Source of the DNA: CAMCHP01 sp036835325
Lineage (GTDB): Bacteria > Bacteroidota > Bacteroidia > Flavobacteriales_D > Sanyastnellaceae
Reading direction: 5' to 3'
Assembly: GCA_036835325.1 (NCBI GenBank)
Contig: DAITMF010000015.1
Location: 1 to 64,000 of the forward strand
DNA length: 64,000 nt
In this document: positions 1 through 7,749 of the stretch, piece by piece
How the letters are laid out: each line of letters starts with the position of its first letter
Position numbering within the stretch: position 1 is the first letter of the stretch
The notes under the pieces: model-generated
The model's database searches: none
What the model was told of the DNA's origin: nothing
The model's input: only the letters and a program-made list of their open reading frames with translations
Made by a program: the position numbers and the translations under genes

Positions 1-162
1 GGAGCTTCTTCAGCAACCGGAGCTTCTTCAGCAACCGGAGCTTCTTCAGCAACCGGAGCTTCTTCAGCAACCGAAACTTCTTCAGTAGCCGGAGCTTCTT
101 CGGCAACCGAAACTTCTTCAGTAGCCGGAGCTTCTTCAGCAACCGAAACTTCTTCTTCGGCG
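1..162 (-). repeat. Tandem 18-bp repeat coding the S16 acidic hexapeptide tail
   Basis: On the plus strand the unit is GAGCTTCTTCAGCAACCG (18 bp). Four near-identical copies lie at 1-72, then alternating variants to about 162. Read on the minus strand each unit gives P-V-A-E-E-A or a variant ([12 protein letters not shown]). Copies differ mostly at synonymous or conservative positions. In-frame 18-bp units allow length change by slippage without breaking the frame. Confidence 0.9.
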
Positions 163-647
163 GCCTCTTCGGCAACTTCTTCTACGGCTGGTGCAAAAGC
201 AGCAGCCAATTCGCGCGCACGGGCTTCCTGAACTTCACGCTCACGTGCAAAACGGTCTGCGAGGTCTTTCTCAGCAGCAGCACTCAAGTTGTCGCGTTTG
301 GCTTGAATCTTGGCATCTTTCTCAGCAAGCCATTGGTTGAATTTCTTGTCGGCTTCCTCTTGTGTCATTACGCCTTTGAGAACACCTTTACGAAGGTGGT
401 TCATGTAAAGAACGCCTTTGTACGAGAGAATAGCACGGGCTGTGTCGCTCGGAATTGCTCCGTTGGTCAGCCAGTACAATGCACGGTCGTTGTTCAAAAG
501 AATGGTCGCAGGATTGGTGTTCGGATTGTACGAACCGATGCGCTCGATGTACTTACCGTCACGCTTTGAACGTGAATCTGCTGCTACAATTTGAAAGAAA
601 GGTTTGCCTTTCTTACCGTGGCGCTGGAGACGAATTTTTACCGCCAT
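1..647 (-). CDS. rpsP: 30S ribosomal protein S16 with long acidic repeat tail (3' end off window)
   Basis: Small-subunit ribosomal protein S16. The ATG at 647-645 opens [18 protein letters not shown], the canonical S16 N-terminus, and the S16 core (about residues 1-85, including RIGSYNPN and [20 protein letters not shown]) is intact. A Lys/Ala/Glu-rich linker follows (about 95-155). From about residue 160 the protein becomes a low-complexity tail of hexads of the type PVAEEA and [12 protein letters not shown] that is still running at the window edge. Bacterial S16 is usually 80-100 residues; C-terminal extensions are common in Flavobacteriia, so the length is not a frameshift. The tail is probably disordered and surface-exposed. 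The stop codon is not in the window. Confidence 0.95.
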   Translation of the reverse strand, partial: MAVKIRLQRHGKKGKPFFQIVAADSRSKRDGKYIERIGSYNPNTNPATILLNNDRALYWLTNGAIPSDTARAILSYKGVLYMNHLRKGVLKGVMTQEEADKKFNQWLAEKDAKIQAKRDNLSAAAEKDLADRFAREREVQEARARELAAAFAPAVEEVAEEAAEEEVSVAEEAPATEEVSVAEEAPATEEVSVAEEAPVAEEAPVAEEAPVAEEA

Positions 648-776
648 GCTTAATCGTTTTAAAAGGGTCCGAAACCCGGTTAATTAATGCTAGAATTGAA
701 AATTGGAGTGCAAATGTCGTCTTTTTTTTCTTCCGTGCAACGCATTTATCTGAATATCTTCGTGAAAATCGTACGC

Positions 777-1436
777 ATGAGCACTACTGCCAAACAAATG
801 TACCCATTGCTGGCCACTCACGTGGAGGCCAAGTTCAAAGAAGAAGGGAGTGGACACGATTGGTGGCACATTCTAAGGGTGATCAACATGGCCCGGAGAC
901 TTGCTCGTGAAGAAGAGGCCGACGAAGACATAACGGCCTTGGCGGCGCTGCTCCACGATATCGCTGACCATAAGTTTCACGGTGGTGATCTTGAGGTCGG
1001 TCCGCAAACTGCGGCTGCACTGCTGCGCCAGCACGGTGCTGATGAGTCGGTTGTTCAACATGTGGTGCAAATCATCCGCGAAGTGAGCTTCAAAGGTGCC
1101 GGGGTGGCCACGCCGGCGAGCAGCGTTGAGGCGGCCTGCGTGCAAGACGCCGACCGCCTCGATGCCATTGGTGCCATTGGCGTTGCCAGGGCATTCGCCT
1201 ACGGCGGATCACGGAACCGCTTGCTTTACGACCCCAATGACCCTCCGGTGTTGCACGACAACTTTACTGCATACGCGGGTTCAAGCGGTGCCACCATCAA
1301 CCACTTTCACGAAAAACTGCTTCTGCTTCGCGACCGCATGCACACGGAGGCAGCGCGCCGAATTGCCAACGAACGGCACCGCTTTATGGAAGCATTTCTG
1401 ACACAGTTCCACTACGAGTGGGAGGGTTCGCGCTAA
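777..1436 (+). CDS. HD-domain metal-dependent hydrolase (YedJ-like)
   Basis: Predicted HD-superfamily phosphohydrolase of 219 residues. Visible HD signature in order: GHDWWHILRV (first His), LLHDIADHKF (His-Asp pair) and QDADRLDAIG (last Asp), spaced as in the COG1418/YedJ group of small stand-alone HD proteins, which probably act on nucleotides or related phosphates; the substrate is unknown. The open frame extends upstream to 687, but the segment before 777 is hydrophobic and unlike the family, so the ATG at 777 (MSTTAKQMYP) is preferred. It is divergent from rpsP and convergent with the next gene (3 bp between stops). Confidence 0.85.
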   Translation: MSTTAKQMYPLLATHVEAKFKEEGSGHDWWHILRVINMARRLAREEEADEDITALAALLHDIADHKFHGGDLEVGPQTAAALLRQHGADESVVQHVVQIIREVSFKGAGVATPASSVEAACVQDADRLDAIGAIGVARAFAYGGSRNRLLYDPNDPPVLHDNFTAYAGSSGATINHFHEKLLLLRDRMHTEAARRIANERHRFMEAFLTQFHYEWEGSR

Positions 1437-1439
1437 TCG

Positions 1440-2366
1440 CTAAACAGCAATATCGACGGTTTTCAGCACTTCAGCACCGCTGCTCAACACCATGGTGTAA
1501 GTACCGCGTGCAAGCATGCTTCCGCGTATGTTGAAGCGAAAACGGTAATAGGTACCGGCTTCAATTGGGTCGCCGTCAAATACCGTCATGACAATTTCGC
1601 CGTCGGGTGCTTTCACAACCAAGGTGCTTTTCCTAAAATCGTCTTCGGCCGCATACTGAAGAATTCCCCTTACTTCGATGAGCTGCTGGTCAAACCTGCG
1701 GTTGGTCAGTTCGCCATAATCGAGCCGGTAACACGGCAGTTCTTCTTCTCGGGTTTCTTCGAGCCATTCGACCAAATCGGGGTGCGCAGCTTCGTTTACA
1801 CGCAGCCCTGCAAGTGGGAAGTCTTCGGTCGATGCCCAAACCACCGATTGCTCTTCGTCGGGCGACAGGTTTTTTTGGGATAGGATGGATGCCAAGGCCT
1901 TCCATTTGTCGGCGTGGGCTTGATTATTGACCAGCGTGAACCGGTCACCGGTCGCTGGCGTGTCGCTGGAGGGCTCGAGGCAAAACCCGTACAAGGATGC
2001 CGTTGTTTGAGCATTCGGCGCCAGAGCAATCACCTCTTCCCGTGTTACAAGAATGTCTTGCACATCCGGATGGGCGAGTTGAATCCCTGCGGGGATGGTG
2101 AGCTCAACCGACTTGCTTCCTTTGTTTCGAAGCTTGACGCTCATACAGTTCGCCGACGATCCTCCGGAGGAGGTAAACTCCGCCTGAACAACACCTTGGC
2201 GAAGCGCCGTTTGCAGGTCGAGTTTTTCGACTGTCAATCCGTCATCGACCATCCATCCCAACAGAAAAGGCATCCAAAGGAAGGCCTTCAAAGGATGTGC
2301 ATGAACACGTAAACGATTTTTAGGTAGGTAGGTAGCACGGCAACGCATAGATGTTAATCCGTACAT
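1440..2366 (-). CDS. Conserved Bacteroidota protein of unknown function, probably exported
   Basis: Function not recognised with certainty. The body (from about VEKLDLQTAL) has the layout of a Bacteroidota family of exported beta-rich proteins: a segment on polar ligands (LVTREEVIALAPN, GFCLEPSS), a helical middle (ALASILSQKNLSPDEEQ), and a C-terminal Ig-like beta domain ending GTYTMVLSSGAEVLKTVDIAV. The start is uncertain. The frame is open to ATG 2366, but a hydrophobic stretch LKAFLWMPFLLGWMV suggests the real start is near TTG 2291 or ATG 2273, where it would act as a signal sequence. That stretch is partly encoded by a copy of the dispersed CATCC motif (2249-2270), and a second copy lies at 1870-1893. 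Monocistronic, convergent with the HD gene. Confidence 0.6.
   Translation of the reverse strand: MYGLTSMRCRATYLPKNRLRVHAHPLKAFLWMPFLLGWMVDDGLTVEKLDLQTALRQGVVQAEFTSSGGSSANCMSVKLRNKGSKSVELTIPAGIQLAHPDVQDILVTREEVIALAPNAQTTASLYGFCLEPSSDTPATGDRFTLVNNQAHADKWKALASILSQKNLSPDEEQSVVWASTEDFPLAGLRVNEAAHPDLVEWLEETREEELPCYRLDYGELTNRRFDQQLIEVRGILQYAAEDDFRKSTLVVKAPDGEIVMTVFDGDPIEAGTYYRFRFNIRGSMLARGTYTMVLSSGAEVLKTVDIAV
1870..1893 (+). repeat. Dispersed GGATGGATG/T-tract motif, copy A
   Basis: TTTTTTTGGGATAGGATGGATGCC reads as the consensus with a 3-nt insertion between the two tetranucleotides. It lies in the coding region of the 1440-2366 protein, encoding ASILSQKN on the minus strand. Confidence 0.55.
2249..2270 (-). 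repeat. Dispersed CATCC/A-tract motif, copy B
   Basis: Plus strand reads CCATCCATCCCAACAG then AAAAGG. It encodes the N-terminal hydrophobic segment PFLLGWMV of the 1440-2366 protein on the minus strand. Confidence 0.6.
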
Positions 2367-2455
2367 AATTAAAGGTTTACTTGAGTCTAACGTTACTCAG
2401 AGTGCCCTGCGTATGTACCCGATGAACCTTTTTCGCTGAATCAATGAAAATGCTG

Positions 2456-2463
2456 TATCTTTG
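2456..2463 (+). promoter_or_regulatory. Bacteroidota -7 promoter box for the SRP RNA
   Basis: TATCTTTG matches TAnnTTTG exactly, about 5 nt before the first base of the 4.5S RNA stem. A T-rich -33 region (TTTTTCG, 2429-2435) lies about 20 nt upstream. Confidence 0.75.
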
Positions 2464-2467
2464 CAGC

Positions 2468-2566
2468 GTGGCAAGTCTTACACGACCAGCTCCTGTTGAA
2501 TCCCCCAGGTCCGGAAGGAAGCAAGGGTAAACGGTCGTAGCGGTGCGATGTGAGTAGCTTGCCACA
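2468..2566 (+). ncRNA. ffs: Signal recognition particle 4.5S RNA
   Basis: Small bacterial SRP RNA of about 99 nt that binds Ffh and targets nascent membrane and secreted proteins. The universally conserved domain IV is visible as CCAGGTCCGGAAGGAAGCA around 2504-2525, with its GGAA tetraloop and asymmetric loop. The ends pair (GTGGCAAG at 2468-2475 with CTTGCCAC at 2558-2565). A run of T (2567-2575) right after the closing stem fits a terminator. An exact TAnnTTTG box precedes it. Confidence 0.95.
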
Positions 2567-2601
2567 CTTTTTTTGCCCTATTGCCGCCTATCACAAAGCG
2601 G

Positions 2602-2632
2602 TTTGGCAGTAAACTCGGCACACCTATCTTTG
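2602..2632 (+). promoter_or_regulatory. Promoter for the SDR-biotin carboxylase operon
   Basis: TTTG at 2602-2605 and TATCTTTG at 2625-2632, spaced by 19 nt, match the Bacteroidota consensus TTTG-N19-TAnnTTTG. The ATG follows 16 nt after the box. Confidence 0.75.
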
Positions 2633-2648
2633 CCCGCAAAGCACCGGC

Positions 2649-3461
2649 ATGTCAAAAGTTATCCTAGTGACCGGAGGTTCGTCCGGAATTGGCCAGGCCA
2701 TTGCGGCCCGGCTCGCCGGTGATGGGCACGTGGTCTACGCCACCAGCCGAAAGAAAACTCCTTCATCGCACCTTCCTTTCACCCTCTTGCAGATGGATGT
2801 CACTGACCATGCCTCAGTGCAATCGGCGATTGATTCGATCGTTACCGAGGAAGGTCGCCTTGATGTTCTCATCAACAATGCAGGCTTGGGAATGGCCGGT
2901 CCGCTTGAATCTACTACCGACAAGGAAGCGCGAATTATCTTCGATACCAATGTCTTCGGAGTGCTTAATACGTGCCGCGTGGCAAGCCAACATCTGCGCG
3001 CGGTAAAAGGAATGATCATCAACATCACGAGCATTGGCGGTGCATTTGGTTTGCCATACCGAGGCATCTATTGCTCGAGCAAATTTGCCGTTGAAGGCAT
3101 CAGCGAGGCTTTGAGCATGGAACTGAGACCTCACGGTGTGCGCGTAGTAATTGTCCAGCCGGGCGATTTCAAAACAAACATCAACCGCAATCGATTGAAC
3201 GCCTCTGAAATCGATCATTCGGTATACCCGCGTTTTCAGTCGGTGCTCGATCAGGTCAATGCCGAGGTGAGCAGCGCCCAAGACACTGCCGTAATCGGCA
3301 AGGCTGTTTCACGCATTGTTGCAATGCAAAACCCTAAACTGCGCTACCGTGTAGCAACTCCAATGCAACGCCTAAGTTTGTTGCTCAACAGTGTATTGCC
3401 CGGACGGATGTTTGAACGCATATTGTCAAAGCATTACGGAATTCGATCTGACAAAGCATGA
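2649..3461 (+). CDS. Short-chain dehydrogenase/reductase (classical SDR)
   Basis: NAD(P)-dependent oxidoreductase of 270 residues. Motifs seen: TGGSSGIG nucleotide-binding loop (residues 8-15), NNAG (about 76-79), catalytic Ser in ITSIGG and the YCSSK form of YxxxK, then PGDFKT after the substrate strand. The C-terminal helices (MQRLSLLLNSVLPGRMFERILSKHYG) resemble lipid- or retinol-type SDRs, so a hydrophobic substrate is possible but unproven. The stop overlaps the start of biotin carboxylase (ATGA at 3458-3461), so the two are translationally coupled. A consensus promoter lies upstream. Confidence 0.9.
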   Translation: MSKVILVTGGSSGIGQAIAARLAGDGHVVYATSRKKTPSSHLPFTLLQMDVTDHASVQSAIDSIVTEEGRLDVLINNAGLGMAGPLESTTDKEARIIFDTNVFGVLNTCRVASQHLRAVKGMIINITSIGGAFGLPYRGIYCSSKFAVEGISEALSMELRPHGVRVVIVQPGDFKTNINRNRLNASEIDHSVYPRFQSVLDQVNAEVSSAQDTAVIGKAVSRIVAMQNPKLRYRVATPMQRLSLLLNSVLPGRMFERILSKHYGIRSDKA

Positions 3462-4945
3462 AACCAATTCATAAAATACTCATTGCAAACCGCGGAGAAA
3501 TCGCCCTTCGCGTGATGCGCACCGCCCGTGAGATGGGCATCGCAACAGTGGCTGTGTACTCCGATGCCGACCGCACAGCACCTTTTGTGCGCTTTGCAGA
3601 CGAGTCGGTGTACATCGGTGCGTCGCCTTCATCGGCGTCGTACTTGGTAATCGACAAAATCATTGATGCTTGCCTGCAAACCGGAGCCGATGCTGTGCAC
3701 CCTGGCTATGGCTTTTTGTCAGAAAATGCCAATTTTGCCCGAAAACTTAAGGCAGCCGGTGTACAACTGATCGGCCCTTCGCCTGAGGCCATGGAGGTCA
3801 TGGGCAGCAAGTTGGCGGCAAAAGAGGCCGTTAAAGATTTTGGTATTCCGTTGGTTCCGGGTACCGAAGGGGCCATTTCAAACCCCGAAGAAGCGCTTGT
3901 TGTAGCGCGTGAAATTGGGTTCCCGATTTTAATTAAGGCTTCTGCCGGTGGCGGTGGAAAAGGCATGCGTGTGGTCGCGGAACCAGGCGAACTGGAAGAG
4001 CAAATGCGCCGCGCAATCTCAGAGGCCGAAAGTTCATTCGGTGATGGTGCTGTGTTCGTTGAACGTTACGTAGATCAGCCGCGCCACATTGAGGTGCAGG
4101 TGCTGGCCGATACCCACGGTAACGTGGTTCACCTCTTCGAACGTGAGTGCAGCATTCAACGCCGCCACCAGAAGGTAGTTGAAGAAGCCCCAAGCAGCGT
4201 ACTTACTGCCGATCTGCGCGCACAAATGGGCAAGAGTGCCTGCGATGTTGCTCGTGCGTGCAACTACGTTGGTGCCGGCACGGTTGAATTTCTTTTGGAT
4301 GGAAGGATGAACTATTACTTCCTCGAAATGAATACGCGTTTGCAGGTCGAACATCCGGTTACGGAGATGATTACAGGTGTTGATTTGGTGCGTGAGCAAA
4401 TCAACATTGCGCAAGGCCATGCCATCAGTTTCAAGCAAGAAGAATTGCACATTCAAGGTCATGCCCTCGAGCTTAGGGTGTATGCCGAAGATCCTGAGAA
4501 CGAGTTTCTCCCCGACATTGGCACGCTAAGAACCTACCGCCGTCCTGAAGGTGCCGGCATACGCGTTGACGATGGCTACGAAGAAGGCATGGAGATTCCG
4601 ATCTACTATGACCCCATGATTGCCAAGTTGGTGGTGCACGCAGCTGACCGCGCAGCCGCCATCGAACGCATGACGCGTGCCATAGATGATTACCGCATCA
4701 ATGGGGTTAAAACCACGCTTCCGTTTGGTAGGTTCGCCATTAACCACGAAGCCTTTAAGAGCGGTAAGTTCGATACAGGCTTTGTAAAAACGCATTTCAA
4801 GCCTGAAAACCTTAACCGCTTCGATGCAAACGATGCGCGTTTGGCTGCGGCTGCTGCCTTGCTTTTTGTAGAACAGAGCAAGTCTGAAGCATCGACAATG
4901 GCTGCCCCGGAAGGGGTTTCGAACTGGAAATTGCGAAGGGGTTAA
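3458..4945 (+). CDS. accC: Biotin carboxylase (acyl-CoA carboxylase subunit)
   Basis: ATP- and bicarbonate-dependent carboxylation of biotin on a carrier protein, the first half-reaction of acetyl- or propionyl-CoA carboxylase. 495 residues: N-terminal domain from KILIANRGEIALRVMRTARE, ATP-grasp with the glycine loop GGGGKGMRV (about 163-171), catalytic EMNTRLQVEHPVTE (about 290-303), and the C-terminal biotin carboxylase domain (RVYAEDPENEFLPDIG). The last 20 residues are an extra tail of no clear fold. It lacks a biotinyl domain, and no carrier-protein or carboxyltransferase gene is adjacent, so its partners are encoded elsewhere. Because it is coupled to an SDR rather than accB, a secondary acyl-CoA carboxylase role is an alternative to the housekeeping AccC. 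Confidence 0.9.
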   Translation: MKPIHKILIANRGEIALRVMRTAREMGIATVAVYSDADRTAPFVRFADESVYIGASPSSASYLVIDKIIDACLQTGADAVHPGYGFLSENANFARKLKAAGVQLIGPSPEAMEVMGSKLAAKEAVKDFGIPLVPGTEGAISNPEEALVVAREIGFPILIKASAGGGGKGMRVVAEPGELEEQMRRAISEAESSFGDGAVFVERYVDQPRHIEVQVLADTHGNVVHLFERECSIQRRHQKVVEEAPSSVLTADLRAQMGKSACDVARACNYVGAGTVEFLLDGRMNYYFLEMNTRLQVEHPVTEMITGVDLVREQINIAQGHAISFKQEELHIQGHALELRVYAEDPENEFLPDIGTLRTYRRPEGAGIRVDDGYEEGMEIPIYYDPMIAKLVVHAADRAAAIERMTRAIDDYRINGVKTTLPFGRFAINHEAFKSGKFDTGFVKTHFKPENLNRFDANDARLAAAAALLFVEQSKSEASTMAAPEGVSNWKLRRG

Positions 4946-5006
4946 CACCCTTTGGCACGCTTTGTGCGAACCTGTATACAGAAAGAACCGTATCTTTCGT
5001 TAGACT

Positions 5007-5666
5007 ATGGGTATGCGTTACTTATTCATTTGCGTATTTGCAGTACTGACCACAGCGGCTAAGGCGCAGGTTTCCACACCTTCGGGTATGGTTTGCCTCA
5101 CTGAAATCGTTGATGGCGATACCCTCGTTTTGGTTACACTTGACCCCGCGTTTGTTGCAGGGCCCCGCGAGTTTAAGACTGAGCGTGACCGCAGAAAATA
5201 CCAGCGTCTTGAACGAAAGGTAGTGAAGGTTTACCCTTACGCGTACGCGGCCGGTGTACTCATGCACGAGTACGACCAGGAACTGGCTTCACTCAAAACC
5301 GACCGCGAACGAAAGAAGTACTTGCAAAATGCCGAAGACGCGCTCAAAGCGCAATTTGAAGGCGAGCTGCGCAACATGACCGTTAGTGAAGGTGTGTTGC
5401 TGATTAAGTTAATCGATCGGCAAACCGGCGACACTTCGTACGGCCTTATTCAAGATCTCAAGGGCAACTTCTCGGCCTTCATGTGGCAAGGTGTAGCCCG
5501 CTTGTTTGGCCACAATTTGAAAGACCGTTACGACGCCGAGGCCAATGAGGCCGATATTGAATCGATCGTGCGCGACATCGAAATGGGCATTCTTGAGTGC
5601 CGGCTTCCGTCGAAAGAAGAGCTCATGGCCAACCATGAGCCTTACAAAAAGAAAGCGAAGCGTTAA
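5007..5666 (+). CDS. DUF4294 family exported protein
   Basis: 219-residue protein with an N-terminal signal peptide (MGMRYLFICVFAVLTTAAKAQ). The mature part carries the DUF4294 pattern: DGDTLVLV, then a basic RRKYQRLERKVVKVYPYAYAAG block, a coiled Glu/Lys region, and the LLIKLIDRQTGDTSY.L..LKG.F.AF.WQ..A..FG stretch. The family is restricted to Bacteroidota and its role is unknown. ATG 5007 and ATG 5013 are both possible. A TATCTTTC box (4991-4998) is a plausible promoter. Confidence 0.85.
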   Translation: MGMRYLFICVFAVLTTAAKAQVSTPSGMVCLTEIVDGDTLVLVTLDPAFVAGPREFKTERDRRKYQRLERKVVKVYPYAYAAGVLMHEYDQELASLKTDRERKKYLQNAEDALKAQFEGELRNMTVSEGVLLIKLIDRQTGDTSYGLIQDLKGNFSAFMWQGVARLFGHNLKDRYDAEANEADIESIVRDIEMGILECRLPSKEELMANHEPYKKKAKR

Positions 5667-5675
5667 CTTCGCTTC

Positions 5676-7031
5676 ATGCTCCATTCCACCAACCCGTATA
5701 CAGGCGAAAAGCTGGCAAGCCGTCAAACCGACAGCGACCACCGCATTGAAGAAGTGCTGCGAAGCGCTCGCTTGGCTTTTGAGCATTGGCGAGCAACGCC
5801 GCTTGAAAAGCGTATCGCCTGCGTTCAGCGACTTGGTGAACTTACAACTGAACAAGCGTCGAAATGGGCCTTTCAAATGGCCTTGGAAATGGGAAAGCCC
5901 GTTGTTCAAGGCAAAGCAGAGATGCTGAAATGCGCCTCCCTCTGCCGGATAGCCGGTAACCGTGCTGCTGAATGGTTGGCCAATGAAGACCTGAGTTCGG
6001 ATGGTCGGAAGGCGTTTGTTCAGCACGATCCGATAGGCGTTGTTTTGGGCATTATGCCGTGGAACTTCCCTTTTTGGCAGGTGTATCGGTTTGCAATTCC
6101 TACGCTGCTCGCTGGCAACACAGCCATACTCAAGCATGCGTCAAATGTGAGTTTGTGCGCAGCCGGAGCCGTTGAGCTGTTCAAAGAGGCCGGATTCCCC
6201 GAAGGAGTTTTTGATGCGCTTTTCATTCCGGGAAATCGCGCCACTTCGTTGGTAGCCGATTACCGCATCGCCGGGGTAAGTTTAACCGGGAGCGAATACG
6301 CCGGCTCTCAGATTGCGGCCGCCGCAGGAAAGGCGATCAAACCGGTCGTGCTTGAATTGGGCGGTAACAATGCCTTCATCGTTGATCATGACGCTGACCT
6401 CAACCACGCTGTTGAAGCCTTCATCAAGGCCCGATTTTTAAATTCGGGTCAAAGCTGCATTGCAGCCAAACGGCTACTTCTTCATAACGCGATTTACGCC
6501 GATTTTTTGGCACTTCTTTTGGACAGGATGGATGAGCTGGTCGTTGGCGATCCTACATCATCGGCCACCTTTGTGGGGCCGCTCGCCCGAGTTGACCTTG
6601 CCGATGAACTGCAATCTCAGTTCGAACGTTCGGTAAACGCCGGAGCCCGGTGCGTGAAAGGCGGTGAACGCAATGGTGCACTGTTTCAACCTACCGTTCT
6701 GGTGGATGTAGAACCCGGAATGGCGGCATTTGATGAAGAAAGCTTCGGTCCGCTTGCGGCGATTACGCGCTTCGATCATTTTGAATCGGCCATTGCGTTG
6801 AGCAATGCCAGCCGGTTTGGGTTGGGCGTATCGGTGTTCTCGTCGTCGGTTGATCGTGTTTTGGCGCATGCCAAAGCATTCAACGAAGGCGCTGTCTTTA
6901 TCAATGACCTCGTCTACAGCGACCCGGAGTTGCCTTTTGGAGGGGTGAAAGTTTCGGGGATAGGCCGCGAGTTGGCCCGCGACGGGATGTTGGCCTTTGT
7001 GAACCGTAAAACCGTGGTGGTGCGACTCTGA
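5676..7031 (+). CDS. Succinate-semialdehyde dehydrogenase-type NAD(P)+ aldehyde dehydrogenase
   Basis: 451-residue aldehyde dehydrogenase that oxidises an aldehyde to the acid, closest in form to succinate-semialdehyde dehydrogenases that start directly at STNPYTGE. Seen: oxyanion MPWNFPFWQ, cofactor-binding SLTGSE, general-base Glu in LELGGN (about 226), catalytic Cys in NSGQSCIAAKR (about 259), and EESFGPLAAI near the end. It starts 10 bp after the DUF4294 stop and may be co-transcribed. It ends 1 bp before the convergent GT2 gene. A copy of the dispersed motif (6513-6537) encodes LLDRMDEL. The exact substrate cannot be told from sequence. Confidence 0.88.
   Translation: MLHSTNPYTGEKLASRQTDSDHRIEEVLRSARLAFEHWRATPLEKRIACVQRLGELTTEQASKWAFQMALEMGKPVVQGKAEMLKCASLCRIAGNRAAEWLANEDLSSDGRKAFVQHDPIGVVLGIMPWNFPFWQVYRFAIPTLLAGNTAILKHASNVSLCAAGAVELFKEAGFPEGVFDALFIPGNRATSLVADYRIAGVSLTGSEYAGSQIAAAAGKAIKPVVLELGGNNAFIVDHDADLNHAVEAFIKARFLNSGQSCIAAKRLLLHNAIYADFLALLLDRMDELVVGDPTSSATFVGPLARVDLADELQSQFERSVNAGARCVKGGERNGALFQPTVLVDVEPGMAAFDEESFGPLAAITRFDHFESAIALSNASRFGLGVSVFSSSVDRVLAHAKAFNEGAVFINDLVYSDPELPFGGVKVSGIGRELARDGMLAFVNRKTVVVRL
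6513..6537 (+). repeat. Dispersed GGATGGATG/T-tract motif, copy N
   Basis: CTTCTTTTGGACAGGATGGATGAGC inside the aldehyde dehydrogenase gene. The T-tract and the two GGATG units keep the consensus order with a short insertion. Confidence 0.45.
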
Positions 7032-7032
7032 T

Positions 7033-7749
7033 TCAGCGGCTCCAGAGGTTGTATTTCAAGATGCACCAAATTGCTCTGAAGCCATCGCGCCAACCGATTT
7101 TCTTGCCTTCTTCGTAGGTGCGACCATAGTACGAGATACCGACTTCATAAATGCGAATGCCCTTCACGCGGCTCAGTTTGGCGGTGAGTTCGGGTTCAAA
7201 ACCGAAGCGATTTTCTTTGAGTACAAGCTCTTTGGCGATGCTGGCTCGCATGAGTTTGTAACAGGTTTCCATATCGGTTAAGTTGAGATTGGTCAACGCA
7301 TTGCTGAGCGCTGTCAAGAATTTGTTGCCGATGGAGTGCCAAAAGAAGAGGATGCGGTGGGGCGAACCGCCCATGAACCGGGAACCGTAAACCACATCGG
7401 CATGGCCGTCGATAATGGGTTTGAGCAGAATGCCGTATTCATTGGGGTCGTACTCAAGATCGGCGTCTTGCACAATCACGAAATCGCCGCTTGCAAGTTC
7501 AATGGCCTTGCGAATGGCCGCACCTTTGCCTTTGTTGACGGGTTGGGTGAAGCATTTGCAGCGCACCGCAGGGTGGCTGTGAATGAAGTCATCGATGCGG
7601 TCTCCGGTGGCATCGGTGGAGCAATCGTTGACAATCACCAGCTCAAGAGCAGTGTTATCGGGCAGACTTACGGCCACGACTTTTTCGAGCAGATGTTTCA
7701 ATGTGCGCTCTTCGTTGTAAGCCGGTATCAGTACAGATAAAAGCGTCAT
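7033..7749 (-). CDS. Family 2 glycosyltransferase, polyprenyl-phosphate mannosyltransferase-like
   Basis: Inverting GT-A glycosyltransferase of 238 residues. Seen: LSVLIPAYNEERTL nucleotide-binding start, IVNDCSTDATGD, the DxD-type metal site QDADLEYDP (about residue 95) and GSRFMGG, as in DPM1/DolP-mannosyl or -glucosyl transferases that load a sugar on a polyprenyl phosphate. No C-terminal membrane helices. ATG 7749 is chosen because it forms ATGA with the stop of the upstream GT-C gene, and everything before it reads in another gene. The pairing suggests it makes the lipid-linked sugar donor for that GT-C enzyme. Confidence 0.9.
   Translation of the reverse strand: MTLLSVLIPAYNEERTLKHLLEKVVAVSLPDNTALELVIVNDCSTDATGDRIDDFIHSHPAVRCKCFTQPVNKGKGAAIRKAIELASGDFVIVQDADLEYDPNEYGILLKPIIDGHADVVYGSRFMGGSPHRILFFWHSIGNKFLTALSNALTNLNLTDMETCYKLMRASIAKELVLKENRFGFEPELTAKLSRVKGIRIYEVGISYYGRTYEEGKKIGWRDGFRAIWCILKYNLWSR

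Noticed and set aside
5409..6137. 242-residue minus-strand frame across the DUF4294 and dehydrogenase genes
   Set aside because: Both plus-strand genes have clear family motifs; this frame has no domain and no start context.
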